In this document: positions 31,713 to 43,623 of the stretch, piece after piece | Numbering within the stretch: position 1 is the first letter of the stretch | Layout of the letters: each line of letters opens with the position of its first letter | Assembly: GCA_964023275.1 (NCBI GenBank) | Contig: OZ029916.1 | Span: forward strand, 47,507,249-47,571,248 | Source of the DNA: Norana najaformis | Lineage: Eukaryota > Annelida > Clitellata > Crassiclitellata > Hormogastridae | Direction of reading: 5' to 3' | DNA: 64,000 nt | Program-made: the position numbers and the translations under genes | The notes under the pieces: generated by a model | Seen by the model: the letters and a program-made list of their open reading frames with translations, nothing else | What the model was told of the DNA's origin: nothing | Database searches by the model: none

Positions 31713-33321
31713 ATGAGAGTTGCTGCTGCGCTGCTGTTGCTCGTCGTCTTCTCTGTGTTTTTTGAAGACGTGGATACACTTCAATCAGATCTAGAACGAG
31801 TCGGGTAAGGCAAATACACCGACAACATCAAGTACACTCTCAACTATTGCGATATTACAGTTGGATCACTGATTATCGACCAGCATTGATAGTCATGCTT
31901 ATTCACACGTATAACATTGGTTGGATAACAATTTGTTATTCGATCAAAGTTACGTTGCTGTAAAGACATACTACGACGAGCATTGAACTTGACAACCACT
32001 CAACCATTGAATTTCTCTTTCAAGATATGTCTACAGAATGTTTCAATTTAAACAGATGCGCCCTCTTAATGGATCACCATATCGTAATCGTCGTCAAAGA
32101 ATAGAGATTTCTATGCCGCCCAACGAAAGCTGTGTCGCGAGAACTAGCTTTTTCGCCAGCGATCAGTCAAAATAAAATTCTTAGGCAAGAAGGAGTCCAT
32201 TCTGGGTCAAGGTCCTAGAGTCTGGCAGGCAGGCAGGCAGGTAGGCAGGCAGGTAGGTAGGCAGGCAGCTACGGTGGTTAGTGTTTGGAAGGGTATGCGG
32301 ACTGATCATCAAAGGACTATTCATCAAAGGACTATTCATCAAGAGTATTGTTCATCAGGAGGACGGTTCATCAAATGGCTGTTCATCAAAGTACTGTTCA
32401 TCAAAACTAAGTTGAAACCCTTCATTTAATGAATGAAATTTGTTTGCTTTTGGCTTCAATTGGGTTGCTTTGTTTTATGTTTGATGAATTAAGTTTTAAT
32501 TCTCTTGCATCCCCTCCACCACCATCATTATCCAATATATACCCCAGAGATTTTAAGTGGAAACTTAAGCATAATCGTTACATGTCAATTTTAGTTTAGA
32601 ACAGGGAGACTGCATTTCTTTAAGTTAGTTATTACGTCTAACGTATTACATTTTAATAACTTTTAGTTTAAAACATAAAAACATATAAACATTTAAGACA
32701 AACAATGTTTACTACAGTACAAATTATACTCTTTTGGCTCTTAAAGTACAACATAGTATAATATATATTTGTATACCGACATTACATAAAAAATTATTAG
32801 ATCAAGTGTATGTTTTCTCGTTACATTTAATTAAAATTATTTAAAATATTTGATAAAACAATAATTTCAAATAATAGTAAATAAATATGTTTTGATGAAC
32901 AATCCTCTTGATGAACAGCCATTTGATGAATAGACCATTGAGGAACAGCCCTTTGATGAATCGTCCTTTGATGAACAGTCCTAGAATCGTTTGGAAGAGT
33001 GTCCTTTTAGTAAATTAAGCTACAAGCGACGAGATAAATGATTGTGTAATTATATTGCTATGCTAACAATAATGGTCTTTAATTAAAATATTAAATAGAT
33101 CCGACCCTGGAAGACGAACCAAAGAGAATCTTTATGACTCCGATCTTGGGAAAAGCGCCCCTAGAAAACCGTACAACTCCGAATTCGGAAAACGCGCCAC
33201 GAACGGCCGGTATAGGGCTAAGGTGATCATAGGAGGCAAGGGTCGAAGGTACGTGGATGGATATTGTAAGCAATTCCGGGATTTAACATACATGCTCTGG
33301 TTACATTACCACATTAGGTAA
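31713..33321 (+). CDS. Secreted repeat-peptide precursor, copy 4 (spliced, 104 aa)
   Basis: Coding exons 31713-31804 and 33099-33321. The signal peptide is MRVAAALLLLVVFSVFFEDV. Exon 2: GSDP-GRR, TKENLYDSDL-GKS, APRKPYNSEF-GKR, then a basic spacer ending VIIG-GKGRR. The conserved C-terminal peptide YVDGYCKQFRDLTYMLWLHY ends HIR. One dibasic site has changed (GKR to GKS). A single Cys sits in the C-terminal peptide, leaving it free to form an intermolecular disulphide. The stop overlaps a donor (AG/GTAAAG at 33317/33318); splicing to 33913 would give ...HIRK. The intron carries a reversed A-family LINE end and the foldback element at 32292-32988. Confidence 0.7.
32078..32270 (-). repeat. LINE 3' end, family A (reverse), with (GGCA)n
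   Basis: Counterpart of 21428-21605 and 43425-43650, with a (GGCA) run of about 50 bp at 32223-32270. Confidence 0.65.
32292..32988. mobile_element. Foldback (long-TIR) non-autonomous DNA element
   Basis: Both ends, about 110-120 bp, are inverted repeats built of GGACTGTTCATCAAA-type subrepeats. The central 470 bp is AT-rich and non-coding. The flanks are the identical 9-mer GTTTGGAAG (32283-32291 and 32989-32997), and sister copies 3 and 5 have a single GT(T/A)TGGAA here with no insert. A 9-bp duplication is typical of Mutator-like elements. Confidence 0.8.
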
Positions 33322-33604
33322 AGCTGGCTTGTGTGATGACGTTATTGGAATCTTTTGGAAGTTAGATCTAGAGTCTTTTTCTGCTTTAAAGAAACCCTAT
33401 AACGTTGAACCACAATTTGCTGATCTACATAATGGTAGAAATTTAATATCTGAATGGCGGGGACGGGTTTAGACATGTTGAGGCTCTAACCTACGGGAAG
33501 CTGTAGAGGCTCTATAGTCAGCTGTTTGCAGACAATAGGGCTGTGTAACAATTGAACTTGACAGGAATCCCACAAAGACGCATTACAAATGCGTGAGGGG
33601 TGGA

Positions 33605-33870
33605 GGGAAGGTATACATATATAAATACGTACATACATACTTACATACATACATACATACATACATATTTATTTACTTACACACATACATACATATAAAC
33701 ATACATATTTACATGGAAACATAGATAGACATATACATATATATATATACATACATACTTATTTGCATACATACATGGATACATAGATAAATACATATAT
33801 ATATATATAAATAGATACATATATGCATGCATAGATACATACATACATGCATTGATATATACATACACAA
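33605..33870. repeat. (CATA)n microsatellite
   Basis: Upstream of the last exon of copy 4, equivalent to 44285-44545. Confidence 0.85.
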
Positions 33871-33912
33871 ACAGGCATACAATTCTACATTTGATGCTAC
33901 AATTCATTGCAG

Positions 33913-34089
33913 GAAATGATGGGCAGATCATTTGCACAGTATACTCTACGGCGACTGTATTCATCCAAAGACCTCAGCCATGCAGTTTACACTGTATGCA
34001 CCACTTGCACCTAATCTGATGAGACTCCCGGATGTGATGCATTAACAGAGCTTAGGAAAAAGACATTCAAACATTAATGTGGAAATAAA
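33913..34089 (+). other. Last exon of peptide gene copy 4
   Basis: Acceptor CATTGCAG ends 33912. The exon begins GAAATGATGG; AATAAA at 34084-34089. Closely matches 44606-44782. Confidence 0.55.
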
Positions 34090-34229
34090 CGGTGACGATT
34101 ATCTGAGTCGATTGATTTTTTGCCCACAAATACAAAGCGCTGTTGCTTTCTTAAGATTAGAAGATTAAGAGAACCAATAGAAGGAGAAAGAGAAGAATAA
34201 GAAGAAAGTACTGAATAAGCCGAAGAAGT

Positions 34230-34490
34230 ATACGTACATACTTACTTATTTACTTGTACTTACTTATTTTTACATACGTATTTACTTATATACAGGCATT
34301 CTTCGTGAATACAACTACATACCCTGTTTCATACACACACACATACATACATACATACATACAAACATACATACATACACACATACATATATACATAGAT
34401 ACATACTTGCAAAAGTAAACACATAAGCCTACATACCTAAGTACATTCATACGTACATACATTCGCAAACACATACGTGCATACACACAT
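34230..34490. repeat. (CATA)n microsatellite
   Basis: CATA/CACA array downstream of copy 4. Confidence 0.85.
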
Positions 34491-34599
34491 GCATGCGATA
34501 CGTGTTGTTACATACGGCATATTGGATAGGATGCATTGTTACAAGTTGTCCAGGGATATTGATTAAGTTGAAACGTTTACATTTTAAGGATATACACTC

Positions 34600-34735
34600 A
34601 CTTAAAAACAAGTCGTCGATCTCAGTCGGCGACAAAACCAGCGAACGGCTTCCCATGAAGAAAACACAACATCCACCAACAGACGATGACGATAAAAGAC
34701 TCAAAAAGAACCAAAACGGCAAAACGGCTTAGAAG
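34600..34735 (+). other. Conserved lysine-rich reading frame (unit 4)
   Basis: Reads KNKSSISVGDKTSE, then MKKTQHPPTDDDDKRLKKN. See 23935-24178 for the longest version and 45240-45380 for the third. Function unknown; may be an exon or a mobile-element piece. The following 34740-35300 shows no gene. Confidence 0.35.
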
Positions 34736-35442
34736 AATTCAACAAGTCATCTATGAAAAAAGACTCAAACGCGACTAGCCAAAGGAGATTGAAAGCAAAA
34801 ACCCCGTCCATGCAGGACAAATTCCAAATTCCAGTCTGAGCCAAAATTGAACAGAACACCCTTTGTAAGGTCGAATTTCCCGCCAAAATGTACTGTAGTC
34901 GTAAAACGTACAACAGTTCAACTACTCGGTCACGCTAATAATTTGAAGAGGTGGCTAAACCTAGTATAACAGTTTTGTACAGGCCTTCATATATTGCAGC
35001 TTGTCTGGGAACATGGAATAATATATCCGCTCTAGATTAAAATGTTTTTCCTAAGCTATTTACATGCGTGACATGACTCACATAGACAAAGTACGACAAC
35101 CTCAGCTGTTAAAACCAGCTGTCCTATCCAATATGCCGTATGTAACAACACACATAAATACATACCATCATACATGCATACGTACATACAGTGACAGTGC
35201 TATCCAGTGCATAGACCTACTAGCAATGTCACTATGCAGTAGGCCTGTAAGGGTTAGAACGGCTTTCGCCAATCTCCTGCGAGATTAGCTGCAACATTCA
35301 GTTAGACTTGGTGTACCAGAGAACATTGACAGCAAGCCTACTTAATTCCATACACTTATCAAGTCCTTCTCTACCAGTCCTAAATATTTCTCGCCCTTCC
35401 AATTCCGAACACCATTCACCGAAACAGTTTGACTGTCTACCT

Positions 35443-35698
35443 CGGCGGTTCTCAAACTTTTTGGTCTCCGGACTCCTTTTCACTCTTAGAAATTATCTAG
35501 GACCCCAGAAAGCTTTTGTTAATGAATTTCATGTGGGTAATATCTATCGATATTTACTGTATTTGAAATTAAAGTTGAAAAATTACCGTAATAATTACTG
35601 ACAAAATAACAACAATGAAAACAGTTTAGACCTCGCGGACCCTCTGGTGTGGTCTCGGGAACCCCAGGAGTCCCCGGACCACACTTCGGGAACCGCGT
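35443..35698. mobile_element. hAT-type MITE (unit 4 copy)
   Basis: Ends CGGCGGTTCTCAAAC and, inverted, GGAACCGCGT. The direct 8-mer GTCTACCT/GTCTACCA flanks it. Same insertion as 46866-47118, but with more decayed ends. It interrupts a family A LINE tail (35320-35880). Confidence 0.75.
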
Positions 35699-36409
35699 GT
35701 CTACCAGGTCCCGACCACTGGATTTTGACTATGAAGCGAGCCTGATTTTATCTGCCTCGTCGATTTTGGTTTGAATAGACGCCTCTGAATAAGCTGGTTC
35801 ACGCAACTAACCTTTTCAGAGCAACTAAGCTTTCCAGACGCTGACGAAATTCAACGATTACTGTCTCGACTGACATATCAATTTCAATACTGACAAAGAT
35901 TGATTATGCACAGTATTCTAATTTTCTATTTAATATTTGTCAAAAATTTGCGTATAAGGTTAAAACTGTTATTTAATAAATATATATATATATAGATCAG
36001 AAGTAAGAATAGACGCGGGGAGCTTGGGGTTCTTCGTTTGCCAACTGCAAGAAGAAAAGTTTTCATAATTGAGGCCTACCATTAAAAATCGCATGTGTTC
36101 ATGTGCACAAAATAATTATTTATTATTTGAATAAACATCTGTAGCGGCTGTATCTAGTCATCTAGTGTTGTCTGTACTTAAATAATATTGTATCTTGCCA
36201 AACAGTATTATCTCGAAACAGTTATTAACCTATTGTTGACCTTCGAGTGATCAAAACTAACCTCTACCTGCACCACCAGCATACAATTAGCGTTAACATT
36301 CAGCATATCAAAGAAAACAGACAGACAGACAGACATAGACAGACAGACAGACAAGTTCACGATCTGAGCATTCAGATCCAGTCGTTCTTCCTCATACTGT
36401 ACTTATCTC

Positions 36410-36790
36410 TATCTCCAGTGTCCTCCTCTCTCAAACTCTGTCCCTGCTCCTTAATCTATGCGGCGATAGCTCTGCAACGAACTCCCGAAAAACCTCCGCC
36501 TATCAATACGAAAACTTCTGCGTTTGCCCTCGTTCCTGCAGCTTTTCATACTCAAGACTGAAAACCGAACTTCGCAAGATATTCTATTCTGTTTCCGCTT
36601 CTGCACCACCCCGTGACATCCTCCTCTATGATTTCCACCCTGACAACCTTCCGGGTTGACTTCCCAGGATACTCACTTGGAACCGAAACTGACCAAACAG
36701 ACTGTCTCATCAGGATTTAATTTGATATAGAGCCGGCACATAAGTTGGTCCCATGACGCGATTTGTGTGTAGCCCTGAGAATTTTACAAC
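36410..36790 (+). repeat. LINE 3' end, family A
   Basis: Homologous to 24590-24950 and 48040-48450. Remnant C-terminus FALVPAAFHTQD is readable near 36525. Confidence 0.55.
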
Positions 36791-37504
36791 GTATATATTA
36801 CATTGGACATATATTACATGCGTCTACATAAATTTGAATACATAGATAGGTTAGGGATTAGTTATGCGTCGCTGTCATTTCAATGCAAGTATCATTCAAC
36901 AAATTAACTGCAATAGTAAATTGATTATGTAGATGCATAAAATTTATTATGCGATGGCACGTTGCAACTCTACTTGGAGACATCACCAAGGGTAGAATCT
37001 ACATAAATATGTAGTCTATGTGTACAGACGGGAAATCAAGTAGTTTTGATCAGATGACTCTGAAAAATATAAACTTTGGTCGCTTTGTTTTATGTTGGAT
37101 TATAAAATAAAATAAGTTCTACCTTTTCGAAGTTTCGTTTGAGTTGAAAAGTGCAGGTATCGAATTAAGATGGACTGAACTGGCATGAACTGGTAGACGT
37201 AAAGACGTAGATAACAGATGTAGGGCCACCGTAAGGTTGCAAAAAGGAACTGCTGGGTATAATGGTATTAATGGTATGGAAGGGCCAACAGTTTCGGCAT
37301 TCTTGGTGTTGCGGCATGGCGCTGTGGATACGACGCTGGCAAAACATTGAAGTTAAGTAGCACGAGGCTGGTTAGCACTTGTATGGTTGCTAAGTCCAAA
37401 TGAAATTTTACTGGAAACAGTGTAATGTTTAAGTTCTTTGGTCTGTCTGGATTGTTTTCTCCATTAAAGTGTTCAATCAGACGTTTTGTTGGTGGTGCAA
37501 GGTT

Positions 37505-38831
37505 ATGGCGATCCTGTTTACTGTCGTGGCTCGGGGAACAACCATTCTGGCGCAATACGCCAGCTGCATGGGAAATTTCCAGAAGGTGGTGGAGCAAGTG
37601 CTGGTCAAAATTCCCCCAGAGAGCGCAAAGTACACCTACTCGCACTCAAGGTAGGCTAAACGTGTTCTTGTTTTGTATATCTTGTTTTCAACCGTCCTCG
37701 AACCGAGGATTGGCTGCACCATGGACAATTGTGTGCCATCTGCTTCTGTCCCTTGTCTACAGTAATAATGGTTCAAATGATAATTCAGTCCACGAGTTTA
37801 TGTTATTGATCCATGTCCTCTTGTGTCTTCCCCGAGCTTGGGATTCATTTGGGTTGCTCTTATATATTCTAATATAATCTAAAGACGATTGTTCTCACAG
37901 CACATGAGAAAAATGACCCCACAAAAAGTGCAAAGTTCATCTGTTAGTACTGAAAGTGTTTTCTTGTTCTATTTTTCTGCATTCTTTGTTAGTTCGATGA
38001 TGCTGGGGAAGCTAGAAAGAGTCCAAAAATCGACCTTTTGGCTAAGTCTTACCGTAACACGGTCTTGTGTTTTGAAATAGGTATTTGTGAAGTTACTCTT
38101 GAGTGTCACCTGGACTAGAGTATCACTTCTGTTTATCTGCCATTCTGAACGTCTGCCTTTGTGGCTGTGTATCTGCCTTTATTTGTTTGCTGTGTTATGT
38201 ACTGTATTTGTTTGTGTGTTTGTCCACGGCTTCTGTTCCTCGCTCACCCGATGGACATATGACGTGTTAACAAACGCATCACTTACTTACTTACTTACTC
38301 ACTTACTCGCTTGCTTACTGACTATGTGGAATGGATTGGGCTTTGTTTAAAGCAAAAGGGCTCAACAACATGAAGAAGTTTAGAGAAGTTAATGCGATTA
38401 TTGGCTCCTCTCTTAAAAATCTCAATTATTACTTGACATGTATTCCAGCAATGGTCCACACCGGAGATGATCTAATTACTGATGAGCCTAAGGACTATGA
38501 CTTTGTGAATAGCTAGTGACAAACAGCTGCTTGAAAAATCGAGTCTTAAGTTTAGCCTTTAATGGTAATAACAATCGAGAACTAGCAACCGGATTCCAAG
38601 GTCTGAGCGTTTTCATGTTTCATATTTCTGCTTGTGTTGCTAGTTGTCTGATGTTGGTGAAGATCTTGAAGAAGTGTGATATAAATTTTCTGAATGTGTC
38701 TGTTTGATGCATACATTTATATTTACGTACTGAAGGAAATGTTTCGGACATTATCTTATTGTTTGTAGTTACCTGTTTCACTACATTTCCGAGAGTGCCA
38801 TGGAGTCATCTATTTATGCAATGCCGACGAT
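37505..38831 (+). pseudogene. VAMP7: VAMP7 fragment: duplicated exons 1 and 2
   Basis: Exon 1 (37505-37650) is intact and almost identical in protein to the real gene's exon 1, with one Glu-to-Lys change (GNFQKVVEQ). Exon 2 (38769-38831) carries a 5-bp insertion (GAGAGTGCCATGGAGTC) that shifts the frame after YLFHYISES, and its donor GTGAGT is mutated to ATGAGT. No further VAMP7 exon follows before the homology ends near 39265. The fragment was copied with the 5' part of VAMP7 when units 4 and 5 were duplicated. It cannot make VAMP7, though a transcript from a duplicated promoter could exist. Confidence 0.9.
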
Positions 38832-39267
38832 ATGAGTGCTTTTCGTTGCTGATGTTGAACCAACTGATATGCAGTGTATTCATTTTTTGTTCTGTCTTAA
38901 ATCAAATCTAATTTTTGCAGCTGACGTGTTGTAAAGAGTCTCAGTACACTTCAAGTTGAAGAGTCTGAAAGCTAGTAGCGTCTATTAGATCCGGCCCCTA
39001 TTTACAAGAATAGTTGTCAACCTATGTATATGTGTGGCGTACTTACCCATGTACATGTATGTGAAAATAAGCATTTTGTTAAACGTGTCAGTACAACTGT
39101 AATTCTTAGACTAGAATATAGTAAAACAAGTTTTAAAATTGTTATAATGAAAAATTATTGTTATAACAAATTTTATAATAATTTTTAGACTAGCATATAG
39201 TTGAACTGTAATTATTTACACCGACCCCCTTTAGTGTTCTTTACGTAGAAGTTAGGGTTCAAATTCT

Positions 39268-39450
39268 TATGACATCAGCGATTGTGAACTTGTGTTGCCA
39301 TCTGATGTGTTACATTCCATCTATAGCATCTCATCTGAAATGCCTGTAATCTATCTTTGTCTTGTCGTTGAAGTTTCATTTGCATGCGGCAACACACCGA
39401 ATGTGCGTTTTTAATTTTTTTACTAGAATTTCTCCAACCGTGAATGGGAG
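39268..39450 (-). repeat. LINE C-terminal fragment fused to U2 3' end (copy K4)
   Basis: The minus strand reads RQDKDRLQAFQMRCYRWN, upstream of where RKLNLFG would follow. The unit 4-unit 5 homology breaks exactly at its edge near 39265. Confidence 0.6.
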
Positions 39451-39600
39451 TGGGCCGGTCACGGAGGTACTGCAATACCGGGCCAACCCGCGGAGAAACC
39501 GGAGCTAGCCTCTGCATCTTCTCCCAAGTCCGAAATCAGTTGAATATCGATGCCCCCGGATAGGGGACGTATCAGACATTAAGGTGATAAGAACAGATAC
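39451..39600 (-). pseudogene. U2 snRNA 3'-half remnant (copy K4)
   Basis: Minus strand, GTATCTGTTCTTATCACC through ATACGTCCCCTATCCGGGG to GGTATTGCAGTACCTCC. Nearly identical to K3. No U2 5' half is found upstream. Confidence 0.8.
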
Positions 39601-40376
39601 TTTTTTATCTTTTAATAATTGTACAAAAATTTGCAAATATTCTTAGCATATTACGCAGCTCATGAGTTACCCTTATCGGATCTAAGTGTCCATATCTAAT
39701 GGTTTATTTTCCTTTTGTCTATAGGCAGAATATCTTAATCTGAAGCCATGTTAGATTGTCGTGTATGATATTCTGTTTATAGCGCTTTATATACATAGTC
39801 ATATTTATTTTAAGGTAGTCGCCTTCCACCTCGGCAAGAAGAGGTGTAGTCTCGCGACACCAGGTCTTCGTAAATGACCCTCTATCAAGTCGTACATAGT
39901 CCGCTTGTATACGATTTTTCAATACATGGATAAAAAGTGGAAAAATATCTTGATCGGCCAGTCCTCTGTATTCGTATTTCACGCGGTTTCTTTGCATCCA
40001 AATGGCGAGCTTCAGCTCTCCACTCAAAACGAAAGTTTGACTGGGAATCAATGAAAGTTCTTCGACTCACGAGTTCTGTCTGATCGCTCCATATGAAGTT
40101 AAATACAGCTTTGTTGATGACTTTTATTGTGTCCTCACGAAATGTCGTACAGTTGCCCATGTACCAAAGTTTGGAGCAGATTGCTGCACTGAACAGCGCT
40201 GCTTTGGCCGTCAGCGTGAAGAACGTCGTCCTCGGTACATTTTTACAGCTTTTTAAACTTTTTCAAGGATCACTTTGTTGTTCTGTTGTTCCGAGAGTTC
40301 TCCGAAGAAAACGCTATAAATTTTAACGCAGGTTGTCCACTGAAAGCAAATGGGGAAGTCCCTTCTGTTTATCCAT
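39601..40376 (-). mobile_element. U2-targeting LINE fragment (copy K4)
   Basis: Same LINE as 17075-18642, with an internal deletion of about 650 bp near 40030 and a further 5' truncation. Minus-strand blocks FREDTIKVINKAVFNFIWS and ADYVRLDRGSFTKTWCRE are readable but in different frames. Confidence 0.7.
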
Positions 40377-40379
40377 GGC

Positions 40380-41420
40380 TGTAATGGGCGAATGCCAAGG
40401 TTCTCGTCAAAGAACCAGTTCAGTGCAAGACTTGTCTTTAATTGATTGATTTACTGAAATTTTTTTAACATATAAGCACCAACATACCAGAATGTATAAC
40501 ACCAAATGCAAATAAGCCATTGCATATGCATGTTGCTGGTGCAAGTCAATGGGCCAGCCGAAAAGGATCAAATAGATCTGCTTAAAACTCGGATGGCTCA
40601 TTTACAATGTTAACATAATTATGGCGTCTATACAAACATGGCAACTTTGACTTATGACAACTGCGCAAAGATTAAATGGATATGACGGATTACAGATTAC
40701 ACAGTAAAAATAACATAATTATAAATCAAGTAATAATTTTCAACACAATTCAAGACATTTATAATAACAAAATACATGTTAACACGCTAATACAGACTAA
40801 TCAAGTATTTCTTTAATCTAGTTTTAAATCTAGTTTTACTTCCCAGTTACCAAACTCTATTACATGTTAAACGTAATCGCAATTAAGAATTTATAAGGCG
40901 CCACTTCCTGATCTCATCAGAGGCGTTCCCGACCCGATAATCCAGAACCGCTGGAGAACAAAATGGTCTTGAAACGCTTGTGGAAGAGAGAGGGAGAAAT
41001 GCAAAGAAGTTCATGTCGCAGGTCACTAGGCAAAGCGTTCCAAGAAGTAGGGCCCACCACCGCAAAGCTTCTGCTCTGAGCCATGGCTGTTCGGACCAGT
41101 GGGACAAAAAGCCACCCTGGGCAGTCGATCGTAGCAATCTGCGGCCAGGGATGAAGGAGGTCAGAACACAAAGCTCCCTCAGGTAGAGTGGGGCGCATCC
41201 AGTGAGACAATTAAGCACAGGAACGCTATGGCGAATTCACTCAGCGTGCTCGAATCAGCAATCGTTGGAGTACAGAACCAAAGCACTGCCGAATATACTA
41301 CTGTGTCGAACATGGTTTCGAAGAAAAAGCCGTATTCCGAAATGGCTCATTCCGAACCAATAAAAATCCACGAAGTCCCTGAATACTGGGACAGGAAAAA
41401 GATGGTTTTACAGCAAATTT
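40380..41420 (-). repeat. LINE C-terminal fragment, duplicate of 25440-26480
   Basis: The minus strand reads SRSFAVVGPTSWNALPSDLR, then FHKRFKTILFSSG. The whole 1-kb block, including its 3' flank, is shared with unit 3. Confidence 0.75.
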
Positions 41421-41759
41421 GACTGACATCAGTGAAAGGGCCCACGGACAGTGAAAGGCAGCTCATTCCAGAGCCTCGGTCCAGCAACCGAGAAAACCCT
41501 GGAATCGAGTATCGTTCTTACACGAGCACAACATAATGAAAGTTTCAGAAGAATGAGTCAGAAAAGTGAGCGAAGAGAAGAGATATGTTGGCTGACCAAA
41601 ATGCATTGTCTTTTAAACTGTGAGACAAGTCGTGAAGTAGGTCCCATGTTGAGTGGGAAGCTGCTGAACTGGAAAGCACTGTGTCGGCTCTTTGTGCAGT
41701 GGCTTATATTTCAGTGTAAGGGTAATGTACTGGATTCTGAAGGTTTCCTTTTAGTCACC

Positions 41760-41875
41760 GTAAATAATCGTAATCGTAATCTCGAGGTTTCTACAGCGCC
41801 CAACGGAAGCCAAGTCGCAGGAAGCAGCTTATTCACAAGCGCTCAGTCAGAACGAAATCGATTTGCACGATTTTT
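41760..41875 (-). repeat. LINE 3' end, family A (reverse)
   Basis: (GTAATC)n at 41762-41782, followed by TTTCTACAGCGCCCAACGGA. The reverse orientation of the + strand family A ends. Confidence 0.7.
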
Positions 41876-42593
41876 TGTTTGAGTACTAACAACACCTGTG
41901 TTTGGATTATCTCGGTAATTACCGACTTGAATTTGGCTCTGGTAATTACCCCAATATCACGCGGCGCTTCCTCCAACGCGAAATCATTACCCACGAGAAT
42001 GTGTATACCAGAGGGCAGTTTATTGATTAAACAACAATGGATGGTCACACTGCCAAATCTACTCCCAACACGAATTTCAACCAAAGGTTATTAAAAGGGT
42101 GATTAATTCTAGCTGTTGTGTTTCGCCCAGAATAAGTAATTCCCGACGAAATCCGAAGTTGAACGGGTACATTCAATTGGGCACATCGATTGCTTTAACG
42201 ATTGATTCATAATGCAACAATCTAATCGTCTTTCTTTTCAGTGCATAGCAATTCATGGTTGGTTTTCTATTACAAATTCATAAATACTATTGTTTAAAAA
42301 ATGCCTACGTTCATACATAAAAGCTCAACTGCCGGCAAACATAAACACAACAAAACATGTAAATATGACGATAACGCATAATTATATTTAATGAAAGTCT
42401 TTATGGTCCATTTTGCATAACAATCCGCTTAGTCCGTACTTGTTTCTGAATTAAAAAATTGTCATTTGATAAAGAATATGAGATAAACTGCTCTGGAACA
42501 CAGGAAAAACATCCAATTAAGACGAAAACGCAGATATTCAGTATTTATCGTCTATTTCGCATAATAGATCCGCTTTGTTGATATTTGCTCTTG

Positions 42594-42693
42594 TATAAAG
42601 TCCCTATTTGAAAACAGTCAGTATATTGTCTGAGACGAAAGCTGAACACGTCTGATATACAAAATCTTTATTCGTGCATCTTAGACGAAATTA
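42594..42693 (+). promoter_or_regulatory. TATA box and non-coding exon 1, peptide gene copy 5
   Basis: TATAAAG at 42594-42600, then the conserved GAGACGAAAGCTGAACACGT block, ending at donor GTAAGT (42694-42699). This is the most complete promoter and first-exon arrangement among copies 3-5. Confidence 0.55.
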
Positions 42694-43057
42694 GTAAGTT
42701 TATTATCACTTTTTTGCATTTTTCCTTAATCTCTGTAGATATGATTTCTGAACACGTGTCCATTTATTTCCCCAGTGCGTAAATGCACAAAAGTATGTTT
42801 TCCATAAAGTTTCTTTGACAACCCATTCCGCATACCAGTGCTTAAAGTGTGTCTTTAGTCGGCGGTAGTTTAATCAGCAAGCTTCTTATCAACTCGAATG
42901 CAAGAGCACTTTTCTTTACTCAAAATGCAACGTAACTCTTGCTACCAAGTTCGTATTCCCGCTAACTAATTGCCACTCGGATACGTAAGTACGTTGATTT
43001 AACGTCCAACGTATTTTAATGTTTCAGGTTCATATTTCGCTGTTTTTACTGTTCCAG

Positions 43058-43590
43058 ATGAGAGTTGCTGCTGCGCTGGTATTGCTCGTCGTCTTCTCCA
43101 TGCTTTTTGAAGACGGGGATACACTTCAATCAGATCTAGAACGAATCGGGTAAGGCAAATCCACCAACAACATCAATCACACTCAACTATTGCGATATTA
43201 CAGTTAGATCATTGTTTATTGACCAGCATTGATAGGCATGCATGCACACATATATAATATTTAATAGATAATAATTTGTGATTGAGTTGAACTTACATTA
43301 CTCTAAAGACGTACAACGACGAGCATTGAACTTGACAACGGCTCAACCGTTGAATTTCTCTTCCAAGATCTGTCTACAGAATGTTTAAATGTAAACAGAA
43401 GCACCTTCTTAAACGGATCACCATATCGTAATCGTCATCATAGACTAGAGATTTCTTCGGCGCCCAACGAAAGCTGAGTCGCGGGAATTAGCCTATTCAC
43501 CGGCGATCAGTCAAAATAAAATTCTTAGGCAAGAAGGATTAGGTTCCGGGTAAAATCCTAGAGATAGGCAGGCAGGCAGGCAGGCAGGCA

Positions 43591-43623
<33 letters not shown>

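Larger units (their letters stand above)
30937..42164. repeat. Tandem segmental unit 4
   Basis: Unit signature at 30937. Contains peptide gene copy 4, a hAT MITE, the VAMP7 exon duplicates and a U2/LINE remnant. Its homology to unit 5 runs with few breaks to about 39265, making units 4 and 5 the most recent duplicates. Confidence 0.8.

Noticed and set aside
35064..35288. 74-codon frame similar to 45703-45933
   Set aside because: Similarity is explained by unit 4-unit 5 duplication; indel-type changes in the C-terminal part do not respect codons.
37889..38707. Several 60-87 codon + strand frames repeated at 50246-50955
   Set aside because: They are VAMP7 intron 1 sequence and its duplicate. 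Conservation reflects the recent segmental duplication, and frames such as the 36-bp repeat are minisatellite translation.
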